This document shows, in pieces, positions 18,749 to 28,171 of a stretch of 51,661 bases of DNA (within the stretch, counting starts at the first letter, position 1; each line of letters begins with the position of its first letter). Under the pieces are notes generated by a model that was given only the letters and a program-made list of their open reading frames with translations, was not told where the DNA came from and did no database searches. The DNA lies in NCBI GenBank assembly GCA_026419775.2, contig JAOPGA020001125.1:1-51661 (forward strand). Reading direction: 5' to 3'. The stretch is from Acrasis kona (taxonomy: Eukaryota; Heterolobosea; Eutetramitea; Acrasida; Acrasidae). A program made the translations under genes and the position numbers.

Positions 18749-19843
18749 TTACTCTTCTTCAGACAAAACAAACTGTGTCATCTCCTTTATTGCTTCTGCT
18801 GCTTCAGGTACATACAAACCAAATAGCGGATAAACATGAGGTAGATTCGCAATACATCTTTGTTTGTTCTTATATCTATACTCTTTCGGTGTTTGTCTTT
18901 GCAGCTCCTCAAAGAACTCAACGTTCTCATCTGAAAAACGCTCAGTCTTTGAAAAGACTTGATAAACTCTAGGAAACTTTATTTTTTCTTTATTTACAAC
19001 AAACTTATGATACGGAGAATACTTTATCATCATCTCCAGTCGATCTTCAGCGGTAGCAAACCTCCTTGACAAAGCTTCCGTTAAAGACTCGTTTACAATT
19101 CTTTTAAGGTCCTCCGTCACCACAAAATCAAGATGAGCGTTGCCCTCGAATGATTTTGTGGATGCACATGTAACATCCAACCAGGGGCTCATTAGCACCA
19201 TAGAGTCGATTTTTGAATTTGGAATGGAAATTTCATGTTGAAGATTTTCCATTACTGTTAAAGTGGATAACAACCCACCTGCACTGTCGCCCATGATGAC
19301 CAAGCGATTGTAATTCCGATTGGCCATAAACTTATAAGCTTGATAAACATCGGCAAGTGCCTCATCAATCAAGTGCTCTGGAGCAAATGCATAGCGAACA
19401 CATAGCATATCTACGTGTTCGGGGAAGTTTTGTAGGAATGCGAATCCTTGTTTTGGAGATCCTCCCACAAGCCCGCCTCCGTGGATGTATAAAATTCCAA
19501 TGCGTTTGTTGATGTGTGGGGCATTGATATGCTCGACTAGTATTGAGTTTTTGAGAGACTTTATTAATGTTTGGTTGTAGGATAGACTTAACGGAGGGTG
19601 CACTGTAAAAACTAATTGTTCGCGTAATTCTTCAATGTTCTTTGGCTTGAGAGGAAATAATTTGAATATGCGATTTAGAGCCGATGCCTGTGGCGAAAGA
19701 TGATTTTCGCCGCCGTAATGTTTTTCATACAAGGAGATTATTTCGATCGCTGACTTGAAACCATAATAGAAGATCACTCCCCTGTAATTAAGGTAAAGAA
19801 ATATAGATGTAAGAGCGATCAAAGTTGCCACGGCGATCCTCAT
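18749..19843 (-). CDS. HSL-family alpha/beta hydrolase (esterase/lipase), membrane-anchored
   Basis: 364 residues, single exon, ATG start. The N-terminus has a hydrophobic anchor (about 2-28). The oxyanion-hole motif HGGG is at 121-124, and the nucleophile motif GDSAG at 185-189 (Ser187). The expected His is in NLPHVYPLF near the end. The acidic residue is in the segment VFSKTERFSDEN, where family members usually have Asp. This pattern is that of arylacetamide deacetylase or hormone-sensitive-lipase-like enzymes that hydrolyse small acyl esters, often on the ER membrane. Confidence 0.88.
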   Translation of the reverse strand: MRIAVATLIALTSIFLYLNYRGVIFYYGFKSAIEIISLYEKHYGGENHLSPQASALNRIFKLFPLKPKNIEELREQLVFTVHPPLSLSYNQTLIKSLKNSILVEHINAPHINKRIGILYIHGGGLVGGSPKQGFAFLQNFPEHVDMLCVRYAFAPEHLIDEALADVYQAYKFMANRNYNRLVIMGDSAGGLLSTLTVMENLQHEISIPNSKIDSMVLMSPWLDVTCASTKSFEGNAHLDFVVTEDLKRIVNESLTEALSRRFATAEDRLEMMIKYSPYHKFVVNKEKIKFPRVYQVFSKTERFSDENVEFFEELQRQTPKEYRYKNKQRCIANLPHVYPLFGLYVPEAAEAIKEMTQFVLSEEE

Positions 19844-20133
19844 TTTGAAAGTTCAAGCACGATTTTGTTGTAACGAACAAAGTAAACGTACAACATACAA
19901 CCTGAATCCTCTCTCACCAACCAATTGACAACTTGACTTGTATGGCTTAGGTGGCTTTAAAGTGAAGACGCAATGTATCAATAGAGCAACAACATTAGTG
20001 AACCATACAGCAACAAGACTAATCTTGGCTATGCGTTTAATGGATGAACAAAACTAATTTACCACGACTCGACCACCATAGAACAGTAGCTGCTCATCCA
20101 ACTCTTGTGATATGCTGCGTATATATCAAAAAC

Positions 20134-20216
20134 AGGCTACTAGGAGAATCGAACTCCTGACTTCCATCTTACTAGGATGGCACTCTGTATCTGAAAGCCG
20201 ACTGAGTTAAGCAGCC
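20134..20216 (-). tRNA. tRNA-Thr (anticodon AGU) with a ~10-12-nt insertion in the D-loop
   Basis: Read on the minus strand, ggctgct pairs with agtagcc (one G-T pair). The D-stem is actc/gagt. The anticodon arm is ccatc-ctagtaa-gatgg with anticodon AGT. The T-arm is aggag-ttcgatt-ctcct. The D-loop would normally be about agtcggtta, but here agtcgg is followed by ctttcagataca (20186-20197) before the D-stem closes. A run of six T follows the 3' end on the minus strand, suitable for Pol III termination. Unpaired discriminator T. Confidence 0.85.
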
Positions 20217-20577
20217 ATCTACACAAAATAAATATTTTAAATATATGTATAAAACCATCTATTGAATAAAATAACGATAAGAACACCACAAATATCAAGT
20301 CATGGACATGCGAGCTAACAGCTGAAGAATTTCTAGACCTCCAGGGCTAGATTCTCTCCAGGTACTTTTCTTTCCCGCTTTTTTAGCGTGTTGTCAACAA
20401 CAGGCAGTCAAAAGATAGAATGGTATAAGTCGTGTATGATTAATATGTTTTAGAGGTTCGGCTCTATGCTTCGTCAGTCTACTTCCATTCTATTTCTTTT
20501 TGGCGGGAGCAAAATATACCTGGAGGGTTTTAAATGTTTTGTTTGATTTGACCGTTTTGTATGGCGTAAATCCCTGG
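20217..20577. other. Intergenic stretch with a candidate structured RNA (20415-20493)
   Basis: The 9-mer atagaatgg (20415-20423) is exactly complementary to ccattctat (20485-20493). Inside lies a smaller hairpin (tagag-gttcgg-ctcta), and directly after comes a T-rich run (ttcttttt). This could be a small Pol III-type RNA or just a chance foldback. Nothing else found in the stretch. Confidence 0.3.
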
Positions 20578-20745
20578 TTAAGGAAAACTGTAATCTTTAC
20601 CTCCATTGTTGTCCCATTTACAGTTTCCATCATTGAAATTGGATGTAATAGAGTTTGCTGGTAGTCCAATTTCGCACCAGACGTCTATATCCTTGATATT
20701 GTAAAAATTAGTCAACTTTAATGCATGATATCTACAACCATACAA
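20578..20745 (-). CDS. Exon-like frame resembling a starch-binding CBM25/CBM53 module
   Basis: On the minus strand, 55 codons are open from 20745 to a TAA at 20578-20580. The translation has VWCEIGLPANSI, then FNDGNCKWDNNGGKDYSF at its end. The DG...WDNNGG.DY signature is typical of CBM25/53-type carbohydrate-binding modules. No ATG; an AG acceptor just upstream (tctaaag) suggests it is a last exon whose earlier exons were not found. It may also be a remnant. Confidence 0.45.
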   Translation of the reverse strand: MYGCRYHALKLTNFYNIKDIDVWCEIGLPANSITSNFNDGNCKWDNNGGKDYSFP

Positions 20746-20979
20746 CTTTAGACATCACTTTCTACCTGCTTTCCAACTTATTTTTGTTGTTCTATCAACT
20801 GGTAAGATTTCAAAGGGATCCCTTTAATACATGTGCTATAATGAATTATAGATGATAAGAAATGCACCCAACTACCAACCGTAAATTCTAACATAGTGTT
20901 GAGGCATAGCACAAATTCATTCCATAAATACAATTTTATTATCCCTGTCAAAATATAAAAAGGATTCCCCCAACCCAAA

Positions 20980-22320
20980 CTACATTGAAAAGAAATCAAT
21001 TACATTCTGGTCTTTTTTTAAAAACATGGTTTTCAAGCCTGAAAGTTTATTGGTAGCTTTACAAACCCCCGTCAATAGTTATTGATGAGTTACCTTACAC
21101 TAAAATTATATATACAGATCACTGAGGAGGTGATTGCTCGTGTTCACTATTGGCCTAATTACATTCTGGTCATTCCATAGACAAGGAGTCCTAGCGATAC
21201 GATTCAAAAACAGTTGAAAATATTTGGATCTAACTTGTATTTCATGATCATGATTTAGAAAGAAAGATTTAGATGGCATCGTGATGCCCAATAACTCTTC
21301 TGAAAAATCAGCGCTCAAGACTTTGGAAAGTTGAACTAAATCGGTGAATGTTTTTCTCACCACTTCCTCACAGCTACTCTCCCAAAATTTTCCAGATAAA
21401 GGTACTTCTTCTTTATAAACTTGAGGAAAATGTCCACCAATTGATTGCTTCACGATGCTCATATAGTCCACGAGTGCGGAATGACAAACCTTTCGTCGGT
21501 TAGTGTGCTTTTGAAGACCTTCCTGTGGTTGTCGTCTAACAACATTTTCCCTTCCTTTTCAACAGCGACAGAGGTGTTGTTTACAACAAAAGTACCAAGA
21601 TACCAGTCAAAGTTCGATTTGAACATTTGAAAGAAATTATCCTCAATATATCGTACACTATATGAGGCTAATGTAATGTCGTCGAACTCGTCCGGGTAAG
21701 AATCATACCCCATCCCTCAACTTTTCTGTAGTGAGCAAAGCCTCTATCCGTATGTATAAGTACGTGATAGTTTCTATTACATGGGCCTCCTATAATAGAA
21801 ATAATCCAACCCTGATCACCGCTTCCAACATCAGATATATTGTGGACGGAGGTGCTCTCTCCGAGGCGCATGTTGATGTGGTCAGCTTACACCGTCTAAG
21901 GACGATCAGGTTACGGAGGGCGGTGCATATGTGGAGGAAAATTGTAATGTCCGAATACGAGTATTGGACGGCTGTGATTAATACTGGCACCATGTCCGCT
22001 GGCACCGCGTCTATTATTAGTTTGAAGTTTAATTGCAAATCTTACATGTGCTTGTTGAAACATGAAGGATGTAACAAAAGTGAAAAAATCCACCCATGCA
22101 GTGGTTCCGAACTGTGATGTGACCAACATCACAAAGAGGGTGGAGAGCTGACTCCACAGTAGGTCAAGGTAGGAATCAATGTAATCCACCCAAGACTTGG
22201 TCCTCCAAATTTCTGCGTAGGAGTTTTTCTAAATTCTTGTCAGCAAAGTATGAATAAGTAACGTACTTCGTCGATCGCGGTCTGTCAGGGACCGACATGA
22301 ATTCCAAGGCTCCATTCAAC
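20980..22320 (-). pseudogene. PX-domain gene, exon structure unresolved, 3' end altered by an inserted element
   Basis: The best-preserved part (about 21172-21450) reads a PX phosphoinositide-binding domain: RKTFTDLVQL, ITMPSK, then YFQLFLNRIARTPC and NDQNVI. Upstream on the minus strand are open pieces in different frames (e.g. NLEKLLRRNLEDQ, WVDYIDSYLDLLWSQL, FDDITLASYSVRYIEDNFF). Some could be joined by very short introns; others may be separated by frameshifts. A SINE-like element has inserted within the last codons. Beyond it, the original end (NVIDFFSM then TAG at 20980-20982) is still visible. With the insertion, the frame adds 16 foreign residues and stops at about 21106. Helical segments before PX recall sorting nexins with PXA/RGS regions, but I cannot prove that. 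Confidence 0.55.
20998..21171 (-). mobile_element. SINE-like retroposon, 144 bp, with 15-bp target-site duplication
   Basis: The 15-mer aattacattctggtc occurs at 20998-21012 and 21157-21171. Between the copies lies a 144-bp segment that, read on the minus strand, ends in seven A directly before the second copy. Exact 15-bp duplication plus A-tail is the hallmark of LINE-driven insertion. Part of the element (21041-21121) matches a second copy at 22329-22411 in opposite orientation. No Pol III A/B boxes were recognised. Confidence 0.75.
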
Positions 22321-22328
22321 AGAAAGTT

Positions 22329-22468
22329 TGATCTGTATATATATAATTTTAGTGTAAGGTAACTCATCAATAACCATTGACGGGGGTTTGTAAAACTAGC
22401 AATAAACTTTCCGATCGGATGTGTTCAGTTTAACCATCAGGCTTAAATTTTGTTTTTTTTCAAAAAAA
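22329..22468 (+). mobile_element. Second copy of the SINE-like element (plus orientation)
   Basis: Positions 22329-22411 match the reverse complement of 21041-21121 with three mismatches and a 2-bp length difference. The 3' part then diverges by an insertion of about 27 bp but again shows caggctt and a T/A-rich end. No clear target duplication found. Together the two copies form an 80-bp inverted repeat enclosing the PX gene. Confidence 0.7.
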
Positions 22469-22874
22469 TTGATGTGACAGTTGATGAGACATGTCAATAT
22501 ATTACAACCAAAACACCAATCATATTGTGCAGTACTACAGCATCAGACATATGCCTTTCCACTTTCGATCCCAGAAAAATAACGGCGAATGTTTTTAATT
22601 TCCACAATTTGGGTGGGGAGCAGTATTAATTAAAAATTACATGTATTATTTTAACAAATATCAGTCTTTTATTCTTAAAAAACCTATTTCCAGTGTTAGA
22701 ATATCACTTGCTTGTTACAGTTCCATGTACTCACTGACAACCACCGACAGTTAACAAATTAGACTAATATGGTCTGATGTTGAGTGCGTTTATTTCATTA
22801 CAATAAATCCCGACATCAGAAGGACTATTTGATAGATATGTCTTGACATTTGTGAGTTTTAACAACGAAAACAA
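22469..22874. other. Intergenic stretch
   Basis: AT-rich. Two short overlapping plus-strand frames of about 30 codons near 22480-22600 have no recognisable content. Otherwise nothing seen. Confidence 0.4.
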
Positions 22875-23153
22875 ATGGGACAAGGGACTTCAAAGAAAAA
22901 TTCGGGTTACTCATCTCCTTTTTGTGGTCAACGGCCAGATTACAGGTCTTCAGTCCAACTTAGAGTGAGAAAGAGCAGAAGTCATACACGTTTTCATGAC
23001 TCTGTCACCAATGACAATTTGGGAGAGAGCGAAAGTACTATATACTCAGATTCCCTCAAATTATCCATGAACAATAGAAGAAAGAGCGAATCTGCTCTTG
23101 TAAATCTTAACGTTAGAGTCAAAACACCAGTTACATATTTGGACTACATATAG
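22875..23153 (+). CDS. Small Ser/Arg-rich protein with N-myristoylation signal
   Basis: 92 residues, ATG start after an A-rich leader. The N-terminus MGQGTSKK is a near-ideal N-myristoyltransferase substrate (Gly2, small residue at 6, Lys at 7-8). The rest is polar and basic, rich in Ser and Arg, with many potential phosphorylation sites (RRKSES) and no fold recognisable. It is likely attached to membranes by myristate plus the basic patch. Family unknown. Confidence 0.6.
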   Translation: MGQGTSKKNSGYSSPFCGQRPDYRSSVQLRVRKSRSHTRFHDSVTNDNLGESESTIYSDSLKLSMNNRRKSESALVNLNVRVKTPVTYLDYI

Positions 23154-23381
23154 CGTGAATCTTCGCCTTTTAATGGATATCATGTACATACTTTGCTTAA
23201 TTAACGTGCATTCGAGAAATAAAAATCAATTGAAACTCAAGATTTTATTCTTATTACTTTGACACTTACACAAAGACAATTACTTTTAGACGAAATAGTT
23301 ACTTTGTTCAATTCTTACCATCATATGTTGCCTACTTGACATTTGAGAAGTTCAAAGAACTCGCACTACACACCATAATAA

Positions 23382-24230
23382 TTAAAGATTTAGTTTTTTA
23401 TTATTTAATATTTTTGTTCTATGTTCACTTGTTATCCACTTGTACTTTTTAACAATGTAGTTTCGGAATGTACTAATTTTTTGAGGGATCACAATGTTGT
23501 GAACCTCGTTAAAACTTAACTTCCCTGGTTGCGGCTCAAAGCTGACCTGGTGTGTTAAGGCAAATTTTTCCAATGCATTATTAAACATCTCCTCTACAAC
23601 TTTGTACAAGAAGCGTTGGTCAACGTAATATGTAAATGGAGTCCTTTGTTGCTCAATGTGAAGAGCTTCTGTTAAGTGTTTTAAATCAGGATTTTGGCAT
23701 TTTAGCTCCTTGTCTATAAATCCATCATAGATTGATTGAAAGTCTGTTTTGGAAATCGAGTTCAAGCGAACACCAAATGCGCCTCCTGTGAGGGGCCAAT
23801 TTGTATCCGAGTCAAAGTATCTATGTATTGAGTGGTCATTATTTGAAAGCCACTTTCCAACACATTCAGCATCCAACCGCGTCAGTTCGAGATCTGCATC
23901 TCTAAAAAGTATCACATCGCTTTGTAATTCGAGAATGGCTTTATACCGAGCCATAGCTAGAAAGAATCCTACATGACCACGTTTAAGTTTCGTTCTTTCG
24001 TCCCTGATTTCTATACAGGTTACATTACTACAACTCTCATAAGCTTGTAAAAACTCTATTGGTATTGAGTCGTCGTGATAAATTATGATTTCACATTTCG
24101 GAAAATGCAAATTTCTAGCATCTATATTCGCAAACATTCCAATAATATACTCTGTTCCGTCTCTTCCGTGATTATCATCGCTCTCTGTCAAGAACAAGCA
24201 ATAAACAATGGAGACAGAATAACCTTCCAT
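23382..24230 (-). CDS. GT-A-type glycosyltransferase-like protein
   Basis: 282 residues from the ATG at 24230 (the frame has a GTG just before). The segment DVILFRDADLELT contains a D-x-D (Asp111-Ala-Asp113), the metal/nucleotide-sugar site of GT-A enzymes, and is followed by NWPLTGGAFGVR, which fits the acceptor region. No signal peptide or TM anchor, so a cytosolic location is likely unless exons are missing. Donor and acceptor unknown. It is divergent from NSUN5 with only 28 bp between the two start codons. Confidence 0.65.
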   Translation of the reverse strand: MEGYSVSIVYCLFLTESDDNHGRDGTEYIIGMFANIDARNLHFPKCEIIIYHDDSIPIEFLQAYESCSNVTCIEIRDERTKLKRGHVGFFLAMARYKAILELQSDVILFRDADLELTRLDAECVGKWLSNNDHSIHRYFDSDTNWPLTGGAFGVRLNSISKTDFQSIYDGFIDKELKCQNPDLKHLTEALHIEQQRTPFTYYVDQRFLYKVVEEMFNNALEKFALTHQVSFEPQPGKLSFNEVHNIVIPQKISTFRNYIVKKYKWITSEHRTKILNNKKLNL

Positions 24231-24258
24231 CACACTTCTTTACAATTTGTGAACTGAA
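24231..24258. promoter_or_regulatory. 28-bp gap between two divergent start codons
   Basis: Start codons at 24230 (minus) and 24259 (plus) leave 28 bp. Both 5' UTRs and any promoter elements must overlap the neighbouring coding sequence or be nearly absent. Confidence 0.6.
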
Positions 24259-25940
24259 ATGGTTGAAGGCACACTGAAGGGTGGTATGCTGTTCAAAGTA
24301 TACAAGCAAGTCGCGGACATAACTGAAAAAGTGTCCAACAATAAGGGCTCGATTCAATCGCTCGCACTCTCAAAAACAACAGAAATGAAATCTGTAACAT
24401 TTGCACTTTGTAGCGAAGTCCAAAAGTGTAAGTTGTATTATTTCTTATTCGTTTGATAATAAAAGACAAGAGTGTAATCGACCACATCATAGATGAAAGC
24501 AAGTTCTTCTCGAAAAACCCAAAATTAAAAGAAGACAAGCCAATACTGAGAGTTATAATTTACGAGTTACTTCTTGGTAAAAATTCAGAAAGCAATGAGA
24601 GCGTGAAAAAACTTCTCGGAAATTATGAAAAAATTAAACAGTAAGTTCTATGGAACTTCATAAAGGTACTAACCTGCAGGAACATTTTTAAGCAAGCAAA
24701 GTCATATTACTCTACTTGGAACTCTATTTTGGTCATGTTAAAAATTGACAAAAAGGCTGTCTCGAATGAAGACCTCGTGGAACCAACCACAACTGCAGAA
24801 CCAATTCAAATTGAACGCTTCTTGAGAGTTAACCTGCTTAAAACAAGCATTCAAGACTTTTTAAACACAATGACAACCGAGCATAACTTTATTATTAATA
24901 AAAATAAAAAAGAACAAAGAGAAGCGGGTTCAAAGTATCTTGTTAAAGATGAACACATTAATGAAATTTTTGTAATGTATCCCCATGACGCTCCTGTCCA
25001 CAACATGCCAAGCGTTATCAACTCCACATGCATCGTACAAGATAAAGCTTCATGCATGCCTGCACATGTAATGTTCCAAACTCTACCCAAGTTACTACAA
25101 GAGCGAAATCTTAATGGAAACCCTGTCCACATTATAGATGCTTGTGCCGCACCAGGTAACAAGACCACACATTTAGCAGCGAAAATGTCTGAATCTGATT
25201 TTGGAACAAAGGACTTGGCCGTGCATGCATTTGACAGGGATGAGAAAAGAATAAAAATATTAAGCGACCGTGTTAGTGAGGCCGGTGCTGACTCTATTGT
25301 AAAAGTTGTTCATAAAGACTTTTCAGCGGTTGACCCATATGATGTCCAATACAAACATGTTAGAGCCATTCTGTTAGATCCGTCTTGTTCTGGTACCGGA
25401 ATTGTTAGGCAAGGAGGAGAGAAAACAGTGACTCAAGACCGCCTTAACAAGTTGAAAAACTTTCAAATTACGTTAATAAATCATGCCATGACCTTCCCAA
25501 ATGTAGAGTGCATAGTATATTCTACTTGCTCCATACATGAAGAGGAGAATGAACAAGTTGTTGCTGAAGTTGCGGAAAAGAACTCGGATCTGTTCCGTGT
25601 AGAAAAGTGCTTCCCAGAGTGGGACTATAGAGGAATTGACAGTGCATCTACTAACCACGTTGGTCCTTTGTGTGTGAGAACAACTCCAGAGAAGCATGCC
25701 ACTAATGGATTCTTTGTTTCATGTTTTGTGAGGATACCTGGAAGTCAAAGGGAAAGAGTTACAAAGAGTTTGCATGGTCCCTTCAAGCAACCAAAAGTAG
25801 ATAAAGAAATTAACAAAGAAGAAGAAGAAGAAGAAGAAGAAGTCCCGAAACAAGAAGTGAAACCATCAAAAAAGGTCAACAAGAAGAGAATGAGAATTAC
25901 AGATACATCTTGTGTTGTCAATAAAAGAAGAAAAAAGTAG
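24259..25940 (+). CDS. NSUN5: NSUN5/Rcm1-family 25S/28S rRNA m5C methyltransferase
   Basis: Exons 24259-24427, 24466-24640 and 24680-25940 (introns 38 and 39 nt, with actaac branch site in the second) give 534 residues. The N-terminal domain (FALCSEVQKYKSVIDHII, YELLLGKN) matches NSUN5. The SAM-binding loop is DACAAPGNKTTH. Motif IV is DPSCSGTG (Cys351), and motif VI is STCSIHEEEN with the catalytic Cys398. The family methylates one cytosine of the large rRNA (C2278 in yeast). The C-terminus has a Glu run and then a lysine/arginine-rich tail suited to nucleolar targeting. Confidence 0.95.
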
Positions 25941-26018
25941 ATTAAGTAAGATGTTTTAGTTGTTGAGCGAATTTGAATACTGCTGATCTGGTATTGATTG
26001 AAACAATTTTACAAAATT

Positions 26019-26816
26019 ATGAGTGACTACGAACTAACCGAGAAGGACAATGTTTTTGTTCTCACATTGAAGTTGGGAAACAATGTTTTTAATCCCAATC
26101 TTATAAGTAACATTGGACAGGCACTAGATAAGGTTGAAAAGTCCGAGGTGAGTTGGTGTTGGTCTTTTGTACTAAATAAATGCTTTAGGGCCCAAAAGCA
26201 CTCGTCATCACCGCTGAAGATAAATTTTTTAGCAACGGATTGGACTTGAAATACCTCTCAAAAGCAGGTTCTGAGGATACTCTTTCTTTTTTCCAAAGCA
26301 TTGCTGATTTATTATGCCGCATACTTGTCTTCCCAGTAATCACCATAGCTGCAATTAATGGTCACGCATTCGGAGCAGGTATGTTACGTCCACAACCTTT
26401 GTTTTGAATTCTTGATAGGTGCATTCTTGGCATTGTCTTGTGATTTTAGAATCATGCAGAACGAAAAAGGTTTCCTTTGTTTCCCTGAAGTTGATTTAGG
26501 TCTTCCTTTAAGTGACACATTTAGACCTCTAGTTCAAGGTAAATTAAACAACAGAGTAGCAGCCAAAGCCGTTTTAACTGGTAAACGATTCAGTGCAGAG
26601 GAAGCCCTCAAGGATGGTATTGTTGACCAAACAACTAAATCAGCGGACCTACTTCCAACAGCCTTCGCAATGGCCAAGAGCTTAGCATCCAAAGGTGCCA
26701 ACAGATCAAACTTGACGGAACTCAAAAAGGAAGTATATGACCATACCTACAGAGGTCTAACTGGCCCAAGAAGCGTTAAGCCCGTCAACTTTTCTGGTAT
26801 TGCAAGTAAATTTTAA
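26019..26816 (+). CDS. Enoyl-CoA hydratase/isomerase-family protein (delta3,delta2-enoyl-CoA isomerase type)
   Basis: Exons 26019-26147, 26189-26378 and 26419-26816 (introns 41 and 40 nt) give 238 residues. Crotonase fold: ALVITAEDKFFSNGLDLKYL supplies the first oxyanion-hole segment and NGHAFGAGAFLALSCDFRI the second. The length and the FPEVDLGLPL segment fit the ECI2/plant isomerase group, which shifts double bonds during oxidation of unsaturated fatty acids. The protein ends SKF, a weak variant of the peroxisomal SKL signal, so a peroxisomal site is possible. Confidence 0.85.
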
Positions 26817-27005
26817 TGTATCTTTAATAATCTGTTTTGTTGTTTTGTATCTAATCTTTTTGCTGAAACATTAAAAGTTAGCACTAACCGACAATGAACA
26901 TTAAAATGTTTTTATTTAAACATTAATTGTTCGTGGAAATGCAATCACATAAAATACAAAGCATTCCCAACGAACAATCACAAGTGTTGCAGAAATGTTA
27001 ATTGT

Positions 27006-27494
27006 TCAAAGTTTTGAGTTGTTTCTTGGTTTACCTTGGTCCTTTGGTATAATGCTGACTGTACATCTAAAGATACAAACTAGTTTTCCTCTTTCATCCT
27101 TAATATCAACGCTCCACACCTGCGTCTTCTTTCCAATGTGAATAGGTGTACCTGTTCCAAATATATATCCTTCCCCAACTGGTCTCACGTGGTTGGCATT
27201 AATCTCAAGACCTACAGCACCTTCCTTCTCAATATCTATCCAAAACAACGCCGCAACACTTGCTATAGTCTCTGCAAAAGCAACACTAGCACCACCATGA
27301 AGTCTCCCATATGGCTGTCTTATTTTATCTGTAATGGGCATTTTAGCGACAAATTTGTCACGTGAAACGTGTATATATTTTATTCCCCAAAAGTCGGCCA
27401 AGCTAGCTTGCTTTGATTTCAAAGAGTTGTATTTATCCCATTGTTCTTTTAGATCATCGTCAACATGCAGTTGAACTTCTTCTGTTTGAGGCAT
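27006..27494 (-). CDS. Hotdog-fold acyl-CoA thioesterase (PaaI type)
   Basis: 162 residues from the ATG at 27494 (a GTG three codons earlier is ignored). The segment GRLHGGASVAFAETIASVA carries the PaaI-type motif (His66-Gly-Gly and Glu75), and the rest follows a single hotdog fold (GLEINANHVRPV, GTPIHIGKKTQVW). Such proteins hydrolyse acyl- or aroyl-CoA as tetramers. It lies next to the enoyl-CoA isomerase gene but converges with it, so any metabolic link is speculation. Confidence 0.85.
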   Translation of the reverse strand: MPQTEEVQLHVDDDLKEQWDKYNSLKSKQASLADFWGIKYIHVSRDKFVAKMPITDKIRQPYGRLHGGASVAFAETIASVAALFWIDIEKEGAVGLEINANHVRPVGEGYIFGTGTPIHIGKKTQVWSVDIKDERGKLVCIFRCTVSIIPKDQGKPRNNSKL

Positions 27495-27666
27495 TTTTGT
27501 CACTCAACCGTGTTCTTCTTACAATTGATTGACTTTGATTTGAGACACAATTTACAGTCTGGATTTTGCCATATTCAAGTATCCGCTGATAATGTGAGCA
27601 TTACTGATAAAATTAATCGAACATTCGCCAATTACATTTGTCCACCAACAAGTAGTGTGTTTGAGA

Positions 27667-28011
27667 ATGTCGCAACACATTCTGCTTTATTCAAGAGATA
27701 ATCAATCGCATAACTTTAGGCATGAGAATTTATTGAGTACAATCCAGAGAGAAAGAGCTTCTGCATATGTTAACATTAGTGAAAGCATTTTTAGTTATTA
27801 CTCTGCGGCACTATAAATTGCATTGTTTGACATAAAGCTTGATCAGTATATTAACCCACTACAAATAGCTGATGAGTCATTTTTCAAGAAGCTACCAGAA
27901 TGTTTACAAGCCTCTTATCGATATGAATTGACTTTTGAAGATCTACTGATTAAGATGGTTATATGTCTGATACATGGTGCTGATGAGTTAAAGAAGGACG
28001 TGGCCTTGTGA
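27667..28011 (+). CDS. Putative small gene with one intron or an internal stop
   Basis: An ATG at 27667 opens a frame (MSQHILLYSRDNQSHNF...) that meets an in-frame TAA near 27817-27819 and then continues open (DQYINPLQIADESFFKKL) to a TGA at 28009-28011. A 69-nt intron (gttaac...cataaag) would skip the stop in phase and give about 92 residues. Without it this is a decayed gene. No family recognised. Confidence 0.4.
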
Positions 28012-28171
28012 ATAGTTCTGAGATAATAGGTTGATACAAGTGCATAATTTAAAGGGAGCGTAGGGCATAATTTGAAACAGTTTCAACGTGCATTTATTCA
28101 ATCATTGTTGGTTTGAATGCGAATTTTCAACTTTGGTTGACTTCCGAAAAAAAATAAAACATAATGTCACA

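Noticed and set aside
21041-22411. DNA transposon with 80-bp terminal inverted repeats carrying a captured gene
   Set aside because: One of the two arms is itself bounded by a 15-bp target duplication and an A-tail, so two independent retroposon insertions explain it better; no duplication flanks the whole unit.
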